The notes: a model not told the origin generated them from the letters alone. 64,000 nucleotides of DNA from Cryptomeria japonica (GCF_030272615.1 NC_081407.1:155105548-155169547); one strand, 5' to 3'. Positions 46,813 to 58,047 are shown, counted from the stretch's first letter. Numbers and translations: made by a program.

Positions 46813-47706
46813 TGTAAGGAAGTTAAGTAGCGGAAACAACTTCCTACGCTAACCTTGAGAGGAGGGTAATGCAAAATTTTTTTAGATCGTTACAACAGTT
46901 ACAGAAAATAGAAATAGATATAATAGCAATCATACCACAACACAGTGATTTACGTGGGGAAAACCCTTTCGGGAGAAAAACCCCACCCTCCAAAAGCAGC
47001 TCAATATTTTATTCAGCAATCAAAAACAGATTACAACATACTTGCAGAGCAAGCTCTTCGTAGGAGTACCACTAATCAGAGATTCAGAGGCAACTCAATA
47101 GCCATGAGACTCTTACACACAACCTCTATCTCACACACCTCATAAATAGGAGATACAATACAAGAAACCGTCAAACGGTATTACAAAACCATGGGCTAAA
47201 ACCACCCAATAAGGTGTAGCTGACCTTATCTCCCTTCTAGACGCCCTATGACATGTTAAAGCACACATCAACATGTGTCGCTCCCCTTTACAGCTCATTT
47301 ATGTATCCGATACAAATTATTTTTCCTATTTCAGGAGTACAAACTTCCGGAGGCCATAACTTGAGAACCGGGTGTCCGATTGACGAACCGTTTGAAGCGC
47401 CGGAAAGCTCGCAAAGTGCTCTATCACCTCATAACCAGCCTCACCAGTTACGGCCACTTTTCAGGGCATTTCGGAGCCTCTAAAGTCCCCAAAATTAAGT
47501 TTAAATATTTTATTGCACCCCTCCAAGACGAAAACATTAATATCTTCAAAACTAGCTGTGACCTTGCGACGCAACTTTACCGGAATGCTTATCTAACCAA
47601 CCAGAAGCTTTAGGGAGAGTTTCACACCATTTCATGCTCAAATGAAAACTTACTATAAATAGTAACCTCACATAAATGCAAGGTTGAGACACCATTTTTC
47701 CCAACA
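46813..47706 (-). repeat. Copia 5' LTR (right on the + strand)
   Basis: 894 bp. On the reverse strand it starts TGTTGGGAAAAATGGTG and ends TAACTTCCTTACA. Confidence 0.95.
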
Positions 47707-47711
47707 CATTC
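47707..47711. repeat. Right TSD of Copia (CATTC)
   Basis: Second copy of CATTC. Gypsy-2 gag resumes in the correct frame. Confidence 0.93.
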
Positions 47712-49228
47712 CAATGCCTCCGTTTCCTGCACACTTTGTGACACCAAAATTTGACAAATATAGAGGGAGAGGAGACCCCAAGGAACATATAAGACAATTC
47801 TTCACAGCTTGCATTGAGGTAGCGGCATAAGAGACATACTTGATGAGGTTGTTTCCACAGAGCTTAGGCGATCAAGCTATGGAATGGTTTTCTCAATTAC
47901 CTCCTGGTATTAAGTCATGGGGCGACTTAGCAGAGGCATTCATTCAGCATTTCTCTTACAATATAGAAACAGATGTCTCAGTTACTACCTTGTGCAATAC
48001 TAAACAAAAGGAAGGAGAATCTTTCACAACATTTTTACAAAGATGGAGAAATTTAGCTAGCAGATGCTCTTGCAAAATCCCGCAAAAACAAATGGTAGAA
48101 ATGTTCACACAAAACGTTAACAAGGCTATTGGCTATGATCTCAAAAAAGCTTGTTTGTCTACATTCAAGGATGTTATTGAAAAGGGCCTAGCAACAGAAA
48201 AAGTCTTAATTGGAGAAGGAGTTATCAAGCTATTCAAGGAAAACAAAGATGACTTTAAAGGAAAAGACAAGCAAAGATTTTGGAATAAAAACAAGAACAC
48301 AGTTAATGATGGCGTTGTTGATGCCAATACAGTGAGACCAAAGTTCGTCTTTTCTGGATCAAGTTCTACCAACAATCAGGTGAACAATCAAACAACTTCT
48401 AAACCACGAAGGAAGTACACCCCATTGGGAGAACCACTTGAATCAGTATTCAAAAAGCTTGTAGCAAACAAAGTGATCACAGTTCCAGATTTTCCGCCAT
48501 ATGAACCAAAGGTCAAACCAAATTGGTGGAATGATGATGAGTTTTGTGAATTTCATAAGAGCAAGGGTCATAAGACAAGTAATTGCCATCGATTGAAAAA
48601 CATTGTGCAAGATCTCATTGATAGAGGCGACATTGAGATTGAGGGACATTCATCTAATCAAGAGCATGAGATGTTTAAGGAACCATTCCCAAAACATGAC
48701 AAAGGAAAAGGCAAAGTCACAGATGATCAAGCCAATTACACTAGAGCACCTTACAATTATGATTCTACTATCAATCACATCTCAATGGACAATCATATCT
48801 CTACTATTACTATCAAGAACAAAAATCCTGAGAATCCTTCTCAGAGACCCAAGATTGTCCTAAAAGGTGTGGGATCTTCTTCTGAGCATACCTCTGAATG
48901 TCATGTTACAACTCGTCGAGGTAAGATTATGTTGCCAGGTGCCTCCACTAAAAACACCGCTTCTTCATCAACCAAACCTGCGTATGACCTTGTAGAACAG
49001 TTAGGGAAGACACCCGTGCTCATCTCCATCCTTGAGCTCTTACGCATATCCCCTGCTCATAAAGCCATCCTTGACAAAATCTTGAGAGACACTGCTGTCC
49101 CTACTGATCTGAACGTGGACCAGTTCCAAGCCATGGTGGGATACCTATCCATTCCGCATTCCCTTACCTTCACAGAAGCCGATGACGCCTCCATAAGTCA
49201 GCCACATAATGCACCTTTACATATTTAA
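47712..49228 (+). pseudogene. Gypsy-2 gag, C-terminal part
   Basis: It continues the gag frame: PPFPAHFVTPKFDKYRG, DPKEHIRQFFTAC, then the retrotransposon gag domain (LGDQAMEWFSQLPPG, ESFTTFLQRWRNLASRC; about 47850-48130). A zinc knuckle of the Tat style, CEFHKSKGHKTSNC, follows at about 48546-48587, next to WWNDDEF. Stops are TAA 47828-47830 and TAA 49226-49228. The C-terminal linker is rich in charged residues. Confidence 0.9.
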
Positions 49229-51157
49229 GCCTTCATACATAAACATCGAATAAAACGAGTCCTGATAGATGGAGGAGCAGGTCTAAATATTTGTACATTG
49301 AGCACCATCAGACAATTGGGATATTCTGACAAAGCTGTGAATTCTACAAACCAAATCACCATCAAGGCTTATGATGATGAAGAACATTCATCCAAGGGCA
49401 CAGTTACCTTACCACTAAGAATCAGGCCAGTCACAAAGGATGTGGTTTGTCAAGTCCTAGATCTAGATCTCACATATAACATATTGCTAGGACGTCCTTG
49501 AATTCATGAAATGAGGGCAGTCCCATCAACATACCATCAATGCATTAAGTTTCCTCATAATGGAGTCGAGGTAACAATCAACGGTGATCCAAATCCATTC
49601 ATATATTGCAATAACTTGAGATCACATACTGAGACTATCATTCCCAGTAATTGTGAGGCTACTCCTTCTTCGGCTTACATTGATCCTAAGTCATTAAAAC
49701 CCTCGACATCCAAACAAGGTGAACTTAGAGGCAAGTTTCAAGACAAAGGCATGGGAGAATACACTTTGAATCAGACAATGTTTTTACGACAAGTCATGAG
49801 CTCTCCAAAAGAATATGGGAGGCCACATCCTAACAAGCAAATCTCCATCATGATACTCAAATGGGATCCTACCATCTTTCAAAGATGGGGCGAACTAGAA
49901 GAAGAAAATTTATATAAAATGCTCTATAGAGACATTGAAGAGGACACGCAAGATCAAATTATTATATCCTGTGAGAACTATGGCAAAGGCTTCAAAATTC
50001 TACAAAGATTTGGGTATGATGGAAAAAGCCCTCTCGGGTTACGCAAAGAAGGTGTCATGGAGCCCTTACAGCCTGAGCTAACTGCAAGAAGGGAATGCTC
50101 CAAGGGACTTAGTTTTCTGAATTCCAAGATTCACAATAAAAGAACAAAAGAGGCATGGCGAATCAAAGTGGCCGAAGTTCAACAAGAGGATTATTATTCC
50201 ACAGATTCTAATGAATGGGAATGGCTTTCAGACAAATCCTCCAGTGACTATGAGCTCACCGAGACATTCAGAGAGCCAGATGAACCTACAGAGGAGGAGG
50301 AATTTTACAAAAAGTTCAGAGTTAGTCAAGAACCAACCCATAAGGATCCCGCACAGTCTTCGTTTCAAGGTCTTAGGTTGAAATCGCATAGGATGAGGAA
50401 ACCTATCCCAGAAGGCACTACTAGTGATGACAATTTGGATTCACTCACGATCGAAACTGATGAGGAGAGTGCCATCGATGACCTCGACGATTGCCTTGAC
50501 ATACCTAAATATAACCACATCTTCACTCTTTGTCCAGCAAATTCTGAAAACACTAATGAACTTCCCCTTGTTCACCCCCAACTCATTGACTGGGATCATG
50601 AAGGACCAGCACAATTTGATACATTTCAAAATGACGAAGCTATTATCGACTATCTTGGCATACGAGATGATCTTCCCCCTAGAGACCACAAAGCAGGATA
50701 CACCATAGAACTCAACAACATGGCATATTTTGGTGAGGGTGTCGGACCTTCCAGTCGCAAAAATGTGAAAATAAAGACAAAACAAGGGTCTTATGGCGAA
50801 AACCACACTGTGGCGCTATCTGATTCTAAAAAAGTAAAAAGAAAGGACGTATCTGAGGGCGAAAACCTCTCTGAGGCACTCGAAGATGGAAGGCTCGACA
50901 TTCTCCTAGCGTCATATGAGGAAAAATCATCCATGTTGGTAGAGGAGACTATAAAGACAAACATTGGTACAGAAGAGGTTCCACACAACATATTCTTGGC
51001 TCAATCATTGACAGAGTTGGAAAGGGCAAAATTCATAAGCTTCTTCAAGGAACGACAAATCAACTTCGCATGGTCATACGCTGATATGCCTGGACTAGAT
51101 CCGGATTTGGTAATGCATCATTTAACAGTCAAACCGGGGGCAAAACCAGTAAAATAG
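49229..51157 (+). pseudogene. Gypsy-2 protease and G-patch-like linker
   Basis: The aspartic protease reads VLIDGGAGLNICT with its Asp at 49269-49271; the Tat group commonly has DGG here. LTYNILLGRP marks the C-terminal protease motif, just before TGA 49499-49501. A long linker follows. It contains NYGKGFKILQRFGYDGKSPL at about 49975-50037, a Gly/aromatic pattern like a G-patch RNA-binding domain. An acidic segment and the RT connection come next (FAWSYADMPGLDPDLVMH). It ends at TAG 51155-51157. The G-patch assignment is by pattern only. Confidence 0.85.
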
Positions 51158-53095
51158 AAATTGAGGAAAATGCACCCACAAGTGGCATTACTAGTCAAGG
51201 CAGAGCTGGAAAAATTATTGGATGTCGGATTCATACGCCCAAATGATTATCTCGAATGGATTTCCAATTTAGTACCTGTCAGCAAACCAGATCGCAGTAT
51301 CCGAATATGTACAGATTTCAGAGATATCAATAAGGCTTGTCCAAAGGATGATTTCCCATTACCAAACATTGACTTGATCGTTGATCTCACAGCAGGTCAT
51401 GAAATGTTATCTTTAATGGACAGATTTTCTGGATATAATCAAATCAGGATTGCACCTGAAGATCAACATAAAACATCATTCACTTGTCCATGGGGAACAT
51501 TCTGTTGGAATGTCATGCCCTTTGGGCTGAAAAATGCAGGTGCTACTTATCAAAGAGCGATGACTACTATCTTTCATGATCTCATGCACATAACCGTGGA
51601 AGATTATGTTGACGATCTTTTGGGAAAATCAATAGACAGAGATACACACTTGGACATACTTTCAGTTGTCTTTGATCGGCTGGAAAAATACAAGGTAAGA
51701 CTAAATCCAAAGAAATGTGTCTTTGGAGTAACCTCCGGGAAGCTCCTAGGATTCATTGTGTCTAAAAGGGGAATAGAAGCCGATCCCGCAAAGGTCAAGG
51801 CTATCTTGGACATGCCGCCACCCAGGAACATCAGTCAACTTCGATCTTTACAAGGGAGACTCCAGTCCATATGAAGATTCATAGCACAACTTGCAGATAA
51901 GTGTAACCCTTTCCAGCACCTGCTACACAAAAACATCAAGTTCAAATGGGATGAGAACTGTCAACAGGCTTTTCAGGCGCTCAAAGACTATCTTTTGAAC
52001 CCACCAGTCTTAATGCCACCAATTCCAGATCAACCGCTGCTACTTTACATATCAGCTACTCCAACAGCACTGGGGGCACTCCTAGCACAACAAGTTGATG
52101 ACGGCAAGGAAAAGGCAATATACTATATCAGTCGCACATTGGTGGGATATGAGCTAAACTACACACCAATCGAACGTGCATGTCTCGCTGTGGTCTTTGC
52201 TTCACAAAAATTACGACATTATATGCTCCCTCACAAGACTAAGTTGATTTCCAGAATTGATCCACTAAAATATCTTCTCAACAAAGCTACGCTTACTAGG
52301 CGGCTGGCCAAGTGGGTAATGATCCTGAGTGAATTTGACATCGAATATGTAGACAGAAAAGCTATAAAAGGACAAGCAATTGCAGATCAATTGGCAGATG
52401 CTCCCATGATAGATGATGTTCCTCTACAGTCAGAATTTCCAAATGAGTCCATTCTAATAATATCACCTGCAAAGCCATGGCAATTATATTTTGACGGCTC
52501 ATATACACAGCACGGGGCAGGAGCGGGTATACTCTTTATAACTCCTCAAGGCGATTCTATACCAAAGTCATACCGCTTATCATTTCCTTGCACCAACAAT
52601 ATAGCAGAATATGAGGCATTAACAACTGGATTAAGAATTACAGTTCAATGGAAGATCCAGGAACTTCGTGTTTTTGGGGACTCTCAACTGGTCATCCGGC
52701 AAGCAACCGATGATTACCAAACAAAAGATGAAAAACTAATGCCTTACAAACAACTGGTCGATGATTTAAAACAACACTTCACAAAGATAGAGTTTGAGCA
52801 GATACCAAGAGAACAGAATCGCGCTGCAGATGCCATGGCTACAATTGCTTCGCTGATTGATTTGCCGCAAAATGAGACCTGCTATGAGTTCCTGGTAGAT
52901 AACTTGCTGATTCCTTCATATGAGATCACTCCTATAGAAATGATATGTGTTGTTGGTCCTGAATCCCAGTTATATGGTTCCATATTCACGTACCTTCGCG
53001 ACAATATCTTACCTCCCGATCTATCGAACAATCAACGCCGCACTTTCATTCGCCAATCCTCTCGATACGTCATTTTAGCTGATATCCTATACTGA
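51158..53095 (+). pseudogene. Gypsy-2 reverse transcriptase and two RNase H domains
   Basis: RT: GFIRPNDYLEWISNLV, ICTDFRDINKACPKDDFPLP, LSLMDRFSGYNQI, PFGLKNAGATYQR, and YVDD at 51605-51616. The first RNase H (about 52035-52400) reads YISATPTALGALLAQ, where active gypsy RNase H has an Asp after the first Tyr-x, so it looks catalytically degenerate. A second, archaeal-type RNase H (about 52480-52870) keeps LYFDGSYTQHGAGAGI, NNIAEYEAL, VFGDSQLVI and NRAADAMA. Two RNase H domains with the first degenerate is the known Tat/Ogre arrangement. Stops are TGA 51872-51874 and TGA 53093-53095. Confidence 0.93.
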
Positions 53096-54226
53096 CGAGG
53101 TCTAGATGGCACCCTTCTTAGATGTTTAGAGAGTGACGAAGCTCAGATTGCGTTATGAGAAGTGCATGAAGGGATATGCGGTCCGCATACTAGTGGTCCT
53201 ACCTTGGCCAAGAAACTCATCAGGATTGGATACTACTGGCCTACTATGGAAAAAGACTCATATCAATTTGTCAAGAAGTGTAAGCAGTGTCAAATTCATG
53301 GAGACCTCATATATGCACCAGCACAAGAACTACAACCACTTGCATCTCCTTGGCCCTTTTGTCAGTGGGGACTCGATCTCATAGGCAAGATTCACCCTCC
53401 TTCTTCCAAAGGTCATAAATTCATTATCACAGCCACAGAGTATTTCACAAAGTGGATTGAAGCCGTGCCTCTCACACAAGTTACTGGGAAACAAATCGCT
53501 ACCTTCATTTTGAACTACATCATTTGCCGATACGGGATTCCTACTTCCATTATTACTGATAACGGGTGTCCCTTCAAAAATTAGGATGTTCGTGAACTCT
53601 GTGACCGCTTCCATATCTCTCATCGTTTCTCCACACCATATTAACCCCGAGGTAATGGCCAAGCTGAGGCGTCTAACAAATCAATTCTTAAAATCCTTAA
53701 AAAGACAGTCGATGACGCTGGCCGTAACTGGCATATCCAACTTAATCCTGCACTTTGGGCCTACCGCACAAGTGTCCGCACACCTACAGGAGCTACACCC
53801 TACTCACTTGTCTACGGCGCTGAAGCCATCTTGCCTATTGAGGTCAAGTTACCTTCTCTATGGGTCTCCTTGAGAAACATAATCAACGATGAAGACTATA
53901 GGGTCTCTCGCTTACAAGAACTAGAACTGCTGGAAGAACGAAGACACACTGCTTTTAATCATCTCAAGGCTTACCAACAAAGAATGAGTCGCAGTTACAA
54001 TCATAAAGTCAAGCCTCGCGCATTTGAGGTAGGTGACTTAGTACTCAGAGAGAACCCCAAGAATCAGCAAGACAGAGATAAGAAGGGCAAATTCGAACCA
54101 AACTGGCTTGGTCCTTACATCATCACAGCGGTATATGGATCTGGGGCATATCAGCTCTCAACTACAGAAGGTGAACCCTTGGAGGATCCTATCAATAGCA
54201 TGCACCTTCGCAGGTTCTACACATAA
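53096..54226 (+). pseudogene. Gypsy-2 integrase
   Basis: It has an HHCC zinc domain (EVHEGICGPHTSG..KKCKQCQIHG, about 53158-53300) and a catalytic core with Asp in WGLDLIGKI (53370s), Asp in SIITDNGCPF (about 53560) and Glu in GNGQAEASNK (about 53655). The C-terminal GPY/F-type end reads FEPNWLGPYIITAVYGSGAYQ. The frame ends naturally at TAA 54224-54226. Internal stops are 53156-53158, 53582-53584 and 53642-53644. No chromodomain follows, as expected for the Tat group. Confidence 0.93.
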
Positions 54227-56045
54227 GCTCTTCGGAACATCCTAATTCAAAAATACAAAAAAAAAAATCAAAAAATTCAAAAATACAAAAAAATTTATAA
54301 AACAAAAAAAATCGTTACTTGGTGAAAACCTGGCAAACAGGCGCCTTGTGACACAAAAACATTGAAAAATCAAAAAAAGTAAAGAGAAATAATTTCATCC
54401 AACGGTGAAAACCACTTCGGTGGCGCCTTGGGCAAGTACCATGGTGAAAACTGGGTCACCAGTGCCATGCGTAGAGACATTGTTCCTCCCTCCTTCGGGA
54501 TTCACTTTCATCCTTTCACTTCGCACACACTCACAACCTATTCATCCATAATAAAATTACCCAGTCCCATCATGGCTTGTTATTGATCTACCCAAGATTG
54601 GTTAGCCATTCATAATAAATCTCCCTTTTCACATCCCTTTCCATCCATAATAAATCCGATCCTATCTGTGGCTAAGGCAAAATCCTACGTCTAGTGATGG
54701 GTGTGGAACTGAGAACATCACATGTTTTGAGGAGTATAGTTTCTTCCAGCTTTCTTCAGTCTATCCGCGCACAATCCGCAATAAAGCAACATTTGCATCA
54801 CAGATCCGCAATAAAGTTTCATCTTCTCCGCAATAAAGTATCAGTTTCATGGATTCAGTCAGTTTTAGATGAGACATAGCAGCAACAATGGGCTTCAACA
54901 AATCAAATCTTTCAACAGACTCAGACAACATATGGTTCAGTGCTATCTATCCTTTTTGTGAAAGTGAACATTGTGACCATAATCAAATAAGACTTATACA
55001 AGTGGCAAGAGACACTAAACTTGAGGACTACAGTGGATGTTGGTGTCGAGTCTTGGTTTTCTTTTGATTTTATCTTTTGGTGACATGTCTTTTAGCTTTT
55101 CCAGGATGTCTTTGACTAGAGATTCTATCTCCAGGATGTCTTTGACTAGAAAGGCGAGGATGGGGTATCGTCACCTATTTGCATTTGCTGTCTGTGGATT
55201 GTCTCTTAGTAATGCTATGACTTGTCCAAGGATATGAGGACACTGTGAGTCTAGTATGAACTGGGGCATTCCTTGTTTGTGACTGTCTTATCTCCATGCA
55301 AATAGGTACAATGACTTTCTGGGTCGAACATATGCCTCGATTGTCATAACCTACTTGCCATAATAAAGCTCAATGATGATAACGCACAAGAAGCTCTTTC
55401 ACTTTCATATCTTCTGTCTTTCATCCCCCCTTTCTTGATTGACTTCCATCATCCTTCTCGAGTCTGCATAGCCTGCTATCACATGACTGAGTATAATGAC
55501 ACACCAAAAACATTTGCATTTCATGTAGTTGCACCTACATTACCACATATAAGCATCTCATACATACATATAGATATCACAACTGCCTCACATCCTGCAC
55601 ACAACACCTGTTAGCACAATTTACATTTGCATTATCATATTCATCTGCATTAATTACATTCACATTTGCATCATGCATACACATATAAAACATAAACGAA
55701 CAAACAAAATAAAATATTGTATTGCATCATATAGATATTTGCATCCATATCATAAGCATCACATAAGAACATCTCATCACATAGGTACACATGCATATAG
55801 CTGCCGCAAAGATGCATCATCTCATATATATATATATATAAAGTGTCATGATACAATGATGTCAAAATCATATGGCTACAATCACCCGCAGGTGTCTACA
55901 TCATTATACAAAATGGTACAAAACTGATACAGAGGAACTCACTGATCACTCCTGCCAACACTATTGGTAGTGCTAATCCTATCCATGTCATGGTATCCCA
56001 TGCCACGTGTCCTGCCCTCATCTACAATCTTGGATCCTAGAACAC
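54227..56045 (+). other. Gypsy-2 3' non-coding region
   Basis: An A-rich start (54241-54380) is followed by GGTGAAAAC phrases (about 54323, 54402 and 54440), several CATAATAAA words (54548-54660) and three copies of TCCGCAATAAAG (54775-54840). A 24 bp direct duplication with CCAGGATGTCTTTGACTAGA lies at about 55103-55150. A short (TA)n sits at 55825-55840. No sense-strand ORF is supported. Confidence 0.65.
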
Positions 56046-56908
56046 TCATCTAAGGGCATCCCTGTCTCCGTCTCGATCATATGGGATCAGCTCTCCATCG
56101 ATTGGTATGTGCAAAATCCTGTATACATCCTCGAGGGTCACTATCATCTCACCCATCGGCAGATGAAACGTGCACGTCTCAAAGTGCCATCTCTCAGCTA
56201 GTGCAGTCAGCAAACCCATGTTTGCCTGAAACTCAGGCACATACAACACATGTCTCAAGCCCATCTCCTCGATGGCAGCTCGGTCCCCAAGTGTCAACTC
56301 AGGTCGCAACCTCTGCGTCGACGGGAATCTCTCCCGTCACTCTAGCATCGGCAAATACTCCTGCAGTCAAACAACTCAATCATGTCAGTTATAGTGACAC
56401 TCACTGTTCATCACAAAGAGTTGCTATTTATCCTAGTGGTACTCACTGTTCATCACAAAGTACTACGTGTGTGACACTCCCTGTTCATCACAAAGTGTTA
56501 CTCACATTTGCACTCCCTGTTCATCACAAAGTGCTGCTCATATTTCAGTACTCCCTGTTCATCACAAAGTACTCTATCTTGGTACTCACTGTTCATCACA
56601 AAGTGCCTTGATCTATCCTAGTCTTCCTAGAGGACCTGCTTGAGTGTATCCTCTCAGTAGCTTATCCAATCGACAACATATGTTCATCACAGAACTGCTG
56701 ATTTGACCTAGAAGATGTAAATTCATACTTTTCAAATGCAAACATGCTTACATGACATAAACACACATTTATTATATTACCTAGCATGCATTAATGACAA
56801 CAATAAATGCATCAAAGTACGAGGAGGTTTGGTGGTACTTACCGGCTCTCCTGCCTCTGCTGGTCTCTGAAATCGGCGAACGCGGTCGAATCTGTGTACG
56901 AAAGCCAT
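56046..56908 (-). pseudogene. Antisense plant-mobile-domain (PMD) ORF in the Gypsy-2 3' region
   Basis: On the strand opposite to the element, ATG 56908 starts a 66 nt exon (MAFVHRFDRVRRFQRPAEAG) ending at 56843 with a consensus donor GTAAGT. An AG acceptor (TTTGACTGCAG) ends a 482 bp intron at 56361, and exon 2 continues in phase from 56360. It encodes LTLGDRAAIEEMG, FQANMGLLTALAERWHFE and TFHLPMGEMIVTLEDV, then HIPIDGE. That is the core of the PMD, which occurs in MAIL1-type proteins and in extra ORFs of Tat-group retrotransposons. TGA 56337-56339 breaks exon 2 early, and stops at 56046 and beyond truncate the C-terminus. PMD-like similarity continues weakly to about 55870. Domain and splice sites are seen; expression and role are inference. 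Confidence 0.8.
56390..56610. repeat. TGTTCATCACAAAG minisatellite in the PMD intron
   Basis: Seven copies of TGTTCATCACAAAG spaced about 25-42 bp (near 56397, 56443, 56481, 56518, 56555, 56589 and others), each flanked by CTCxC and GTxxT, plus a degenerate copy near 56679. They lie wholly inside the predicted intron. Confidence 0.85.
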
Positions 56909-56994
56909 CGCTGCTGACTGCTGCTACTCTATTTTCACTCTGCACTCTGCTCTCGTGGATGTGTAGATGAAAATGAGGATGTATTTTCCCCCGT

Positions 56995-57013
56995 GGTCTA
57001 TCTTATAGACTAC
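56995..57013 (-). promoter_or_regulatory. Candidate TATA box of the antisense PMD ORF
   Basis: The reverse strand reads GTCTATAAGATAGACC about 95 bp upstream of ATG 56908, a normal plant distance allowing a ~60 bp leader. It lies inside Gypsy-2, outside its LTR, so the antisense gene would have its own promoter. Confidence 0.5.
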
Positions 57014-57231
57014 CCCTAGCCTTCGTTTCCCGAGTCAGTCTTCTTTATCCCGTGACTTTGTCACTTTATCCGGTCAGTCCATTCTAGCCTCTCTTTCTTA
57101 TCGAGAGATTGTCTGCAATCTTTTCAGACATTTTCATCCAATCTCTCGAGGGGGCATATCATTCCCATTCTGGGGCAACTCTGTATCAGTTCATCTTATC
57201 TTCTTTGAAACAACGCGACAAGCCGCATTGT

Positions 57232-57248
57232 CTCAAAGAGGGGCAAAA
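57232..57248 (+). promoter_or_regulatory. Gypsy-2 polypurine tract
   Basis: CAAAGAGGGGCAAAA directly precedes the 3' LTR. Confidence 0.85.
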
Positions 57249-58042
57249 TGTAGACACCTAAAATTGTCCAGTCTAATTAAATAAATATTTTATTTATTTA
57301 ATTATCTAAGCTTAATTCTTCTATTAATTAAATAAATCTTTATTTATTTAATTAATTCATTTATCTTCTTCTAGCCTTATTTCTCATTTAAATAAATACA
57401 TTTATTTATTTAAATTATCATTTTCCTAAATTAAATAAATATCTTATTTATTTAATTGATCCCACTTCTTCTATTAATTAAATAAATCTTTATTTATTTA
57501 ATTAATTCATTAACCTTTTCCACCTATGACACATGTCATTCATCTCTTAATTCATACACTACCTACCCCTTTCATTATTTTGTTATTTCTTTTACCTACC
57601 CTCTAATCCTAGCCGACCTCCTTTTTACACCTCTCAATCTTATCCCTCCATTTCATATTGTGTCTTCTATTTAAGGAGATGCTTCCTTCATTGTCAAACC
57701 CTAATGACTCACCCTAATGACTCATGCTAATGATCTTTCATGCAACTTGCTACACTACGATCCTACTTGCAACCACATTCCGTTCTTTGTTGAGCTCTTG
57801 TGCATATAAAAATCTGAGAGCAAATATATCAAGCAAGATCAATGGAGATAGGAAGAATGGAGATCAAAACCCTATTGGACATGTGATGGTATAATCTTTG
57901 TGATTTCATTTGATTTGCATTGTCTTAGGTAATCTTCATATGTTATGGTGGATCTTTGTTGATTGTTAGGCTAGGGTTTGGTGGTTGAATTCATTTAGCC
58001 TTTCAATATTGTTATTATTGTTATCCATTTTCACCATGAACA
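57249..58042 (+). repeat. Gypsy-2 3' LTR
   Basis: 794 bp, TG..CA. It contains an extra ATCTAAGCTTAATTC-bearing segment missing from the 5' LTR. Otherwise it is the same except for one base. Confidence 0.95.
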
Positions 58043-58047
58043 CCATC
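58043..58047. repeat. Right TSD of Gypsy-2 (CCATC)
   Basis: Second copy of CCATC. The Gypsy-1 reverse transcriptase resumes in frame after it. Confidence 0.95.

Larger units (their letters stand above)
42607..47706 (-). mobile_element. Ty1/copia element with an internal deletion, nested in Gypsy-2 gag
   Basis: A 5100 bp element in reverse orientation with two 894 bp LTRs (42607-43500 and 46813-47706), TG..CA ends and TSD CATTC. On its own strand the order is 5' LTR, iMet PBS (46800-46812), gag, protease, integrase, truncated RT/RNase H, PPT and 3' LTR. The domain order with integrase before RT is the copia hallmark. About 21 mismatches separate the LTRs by eye, many of them C/T or G/A. A stop and a large deletion make it non-autonomous. 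Confidence 0.95.
38641..58042 (+). mobile_element. Gypsy-2: Tat/Ogre-like Ty3/gypsy element with a nested Copia
   Basis: A 19.4 kb insertion with 751 and 794 bp LTRs (TGTAGACACC..CCATGAACA) and TSD CCATC, interrupting Gypsy-1. Without the nested Copia it is about 14.3 kb, which suits the Tat/Ogre group. Hallmarks are a long leader (39392-41597), the polyprotein gag-protease-RT-RNaseH-archaeal-type RNaseH-integrase (41598-54226), a ~3 kb 3' region with an antisense PMD ORF, and the PPT just before 57249. The coding frame is continuous across the Copia insertion and has nine stops but no frameshift. LTR divergence is minimal, so integration was very recent. Confidence 0.95.
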
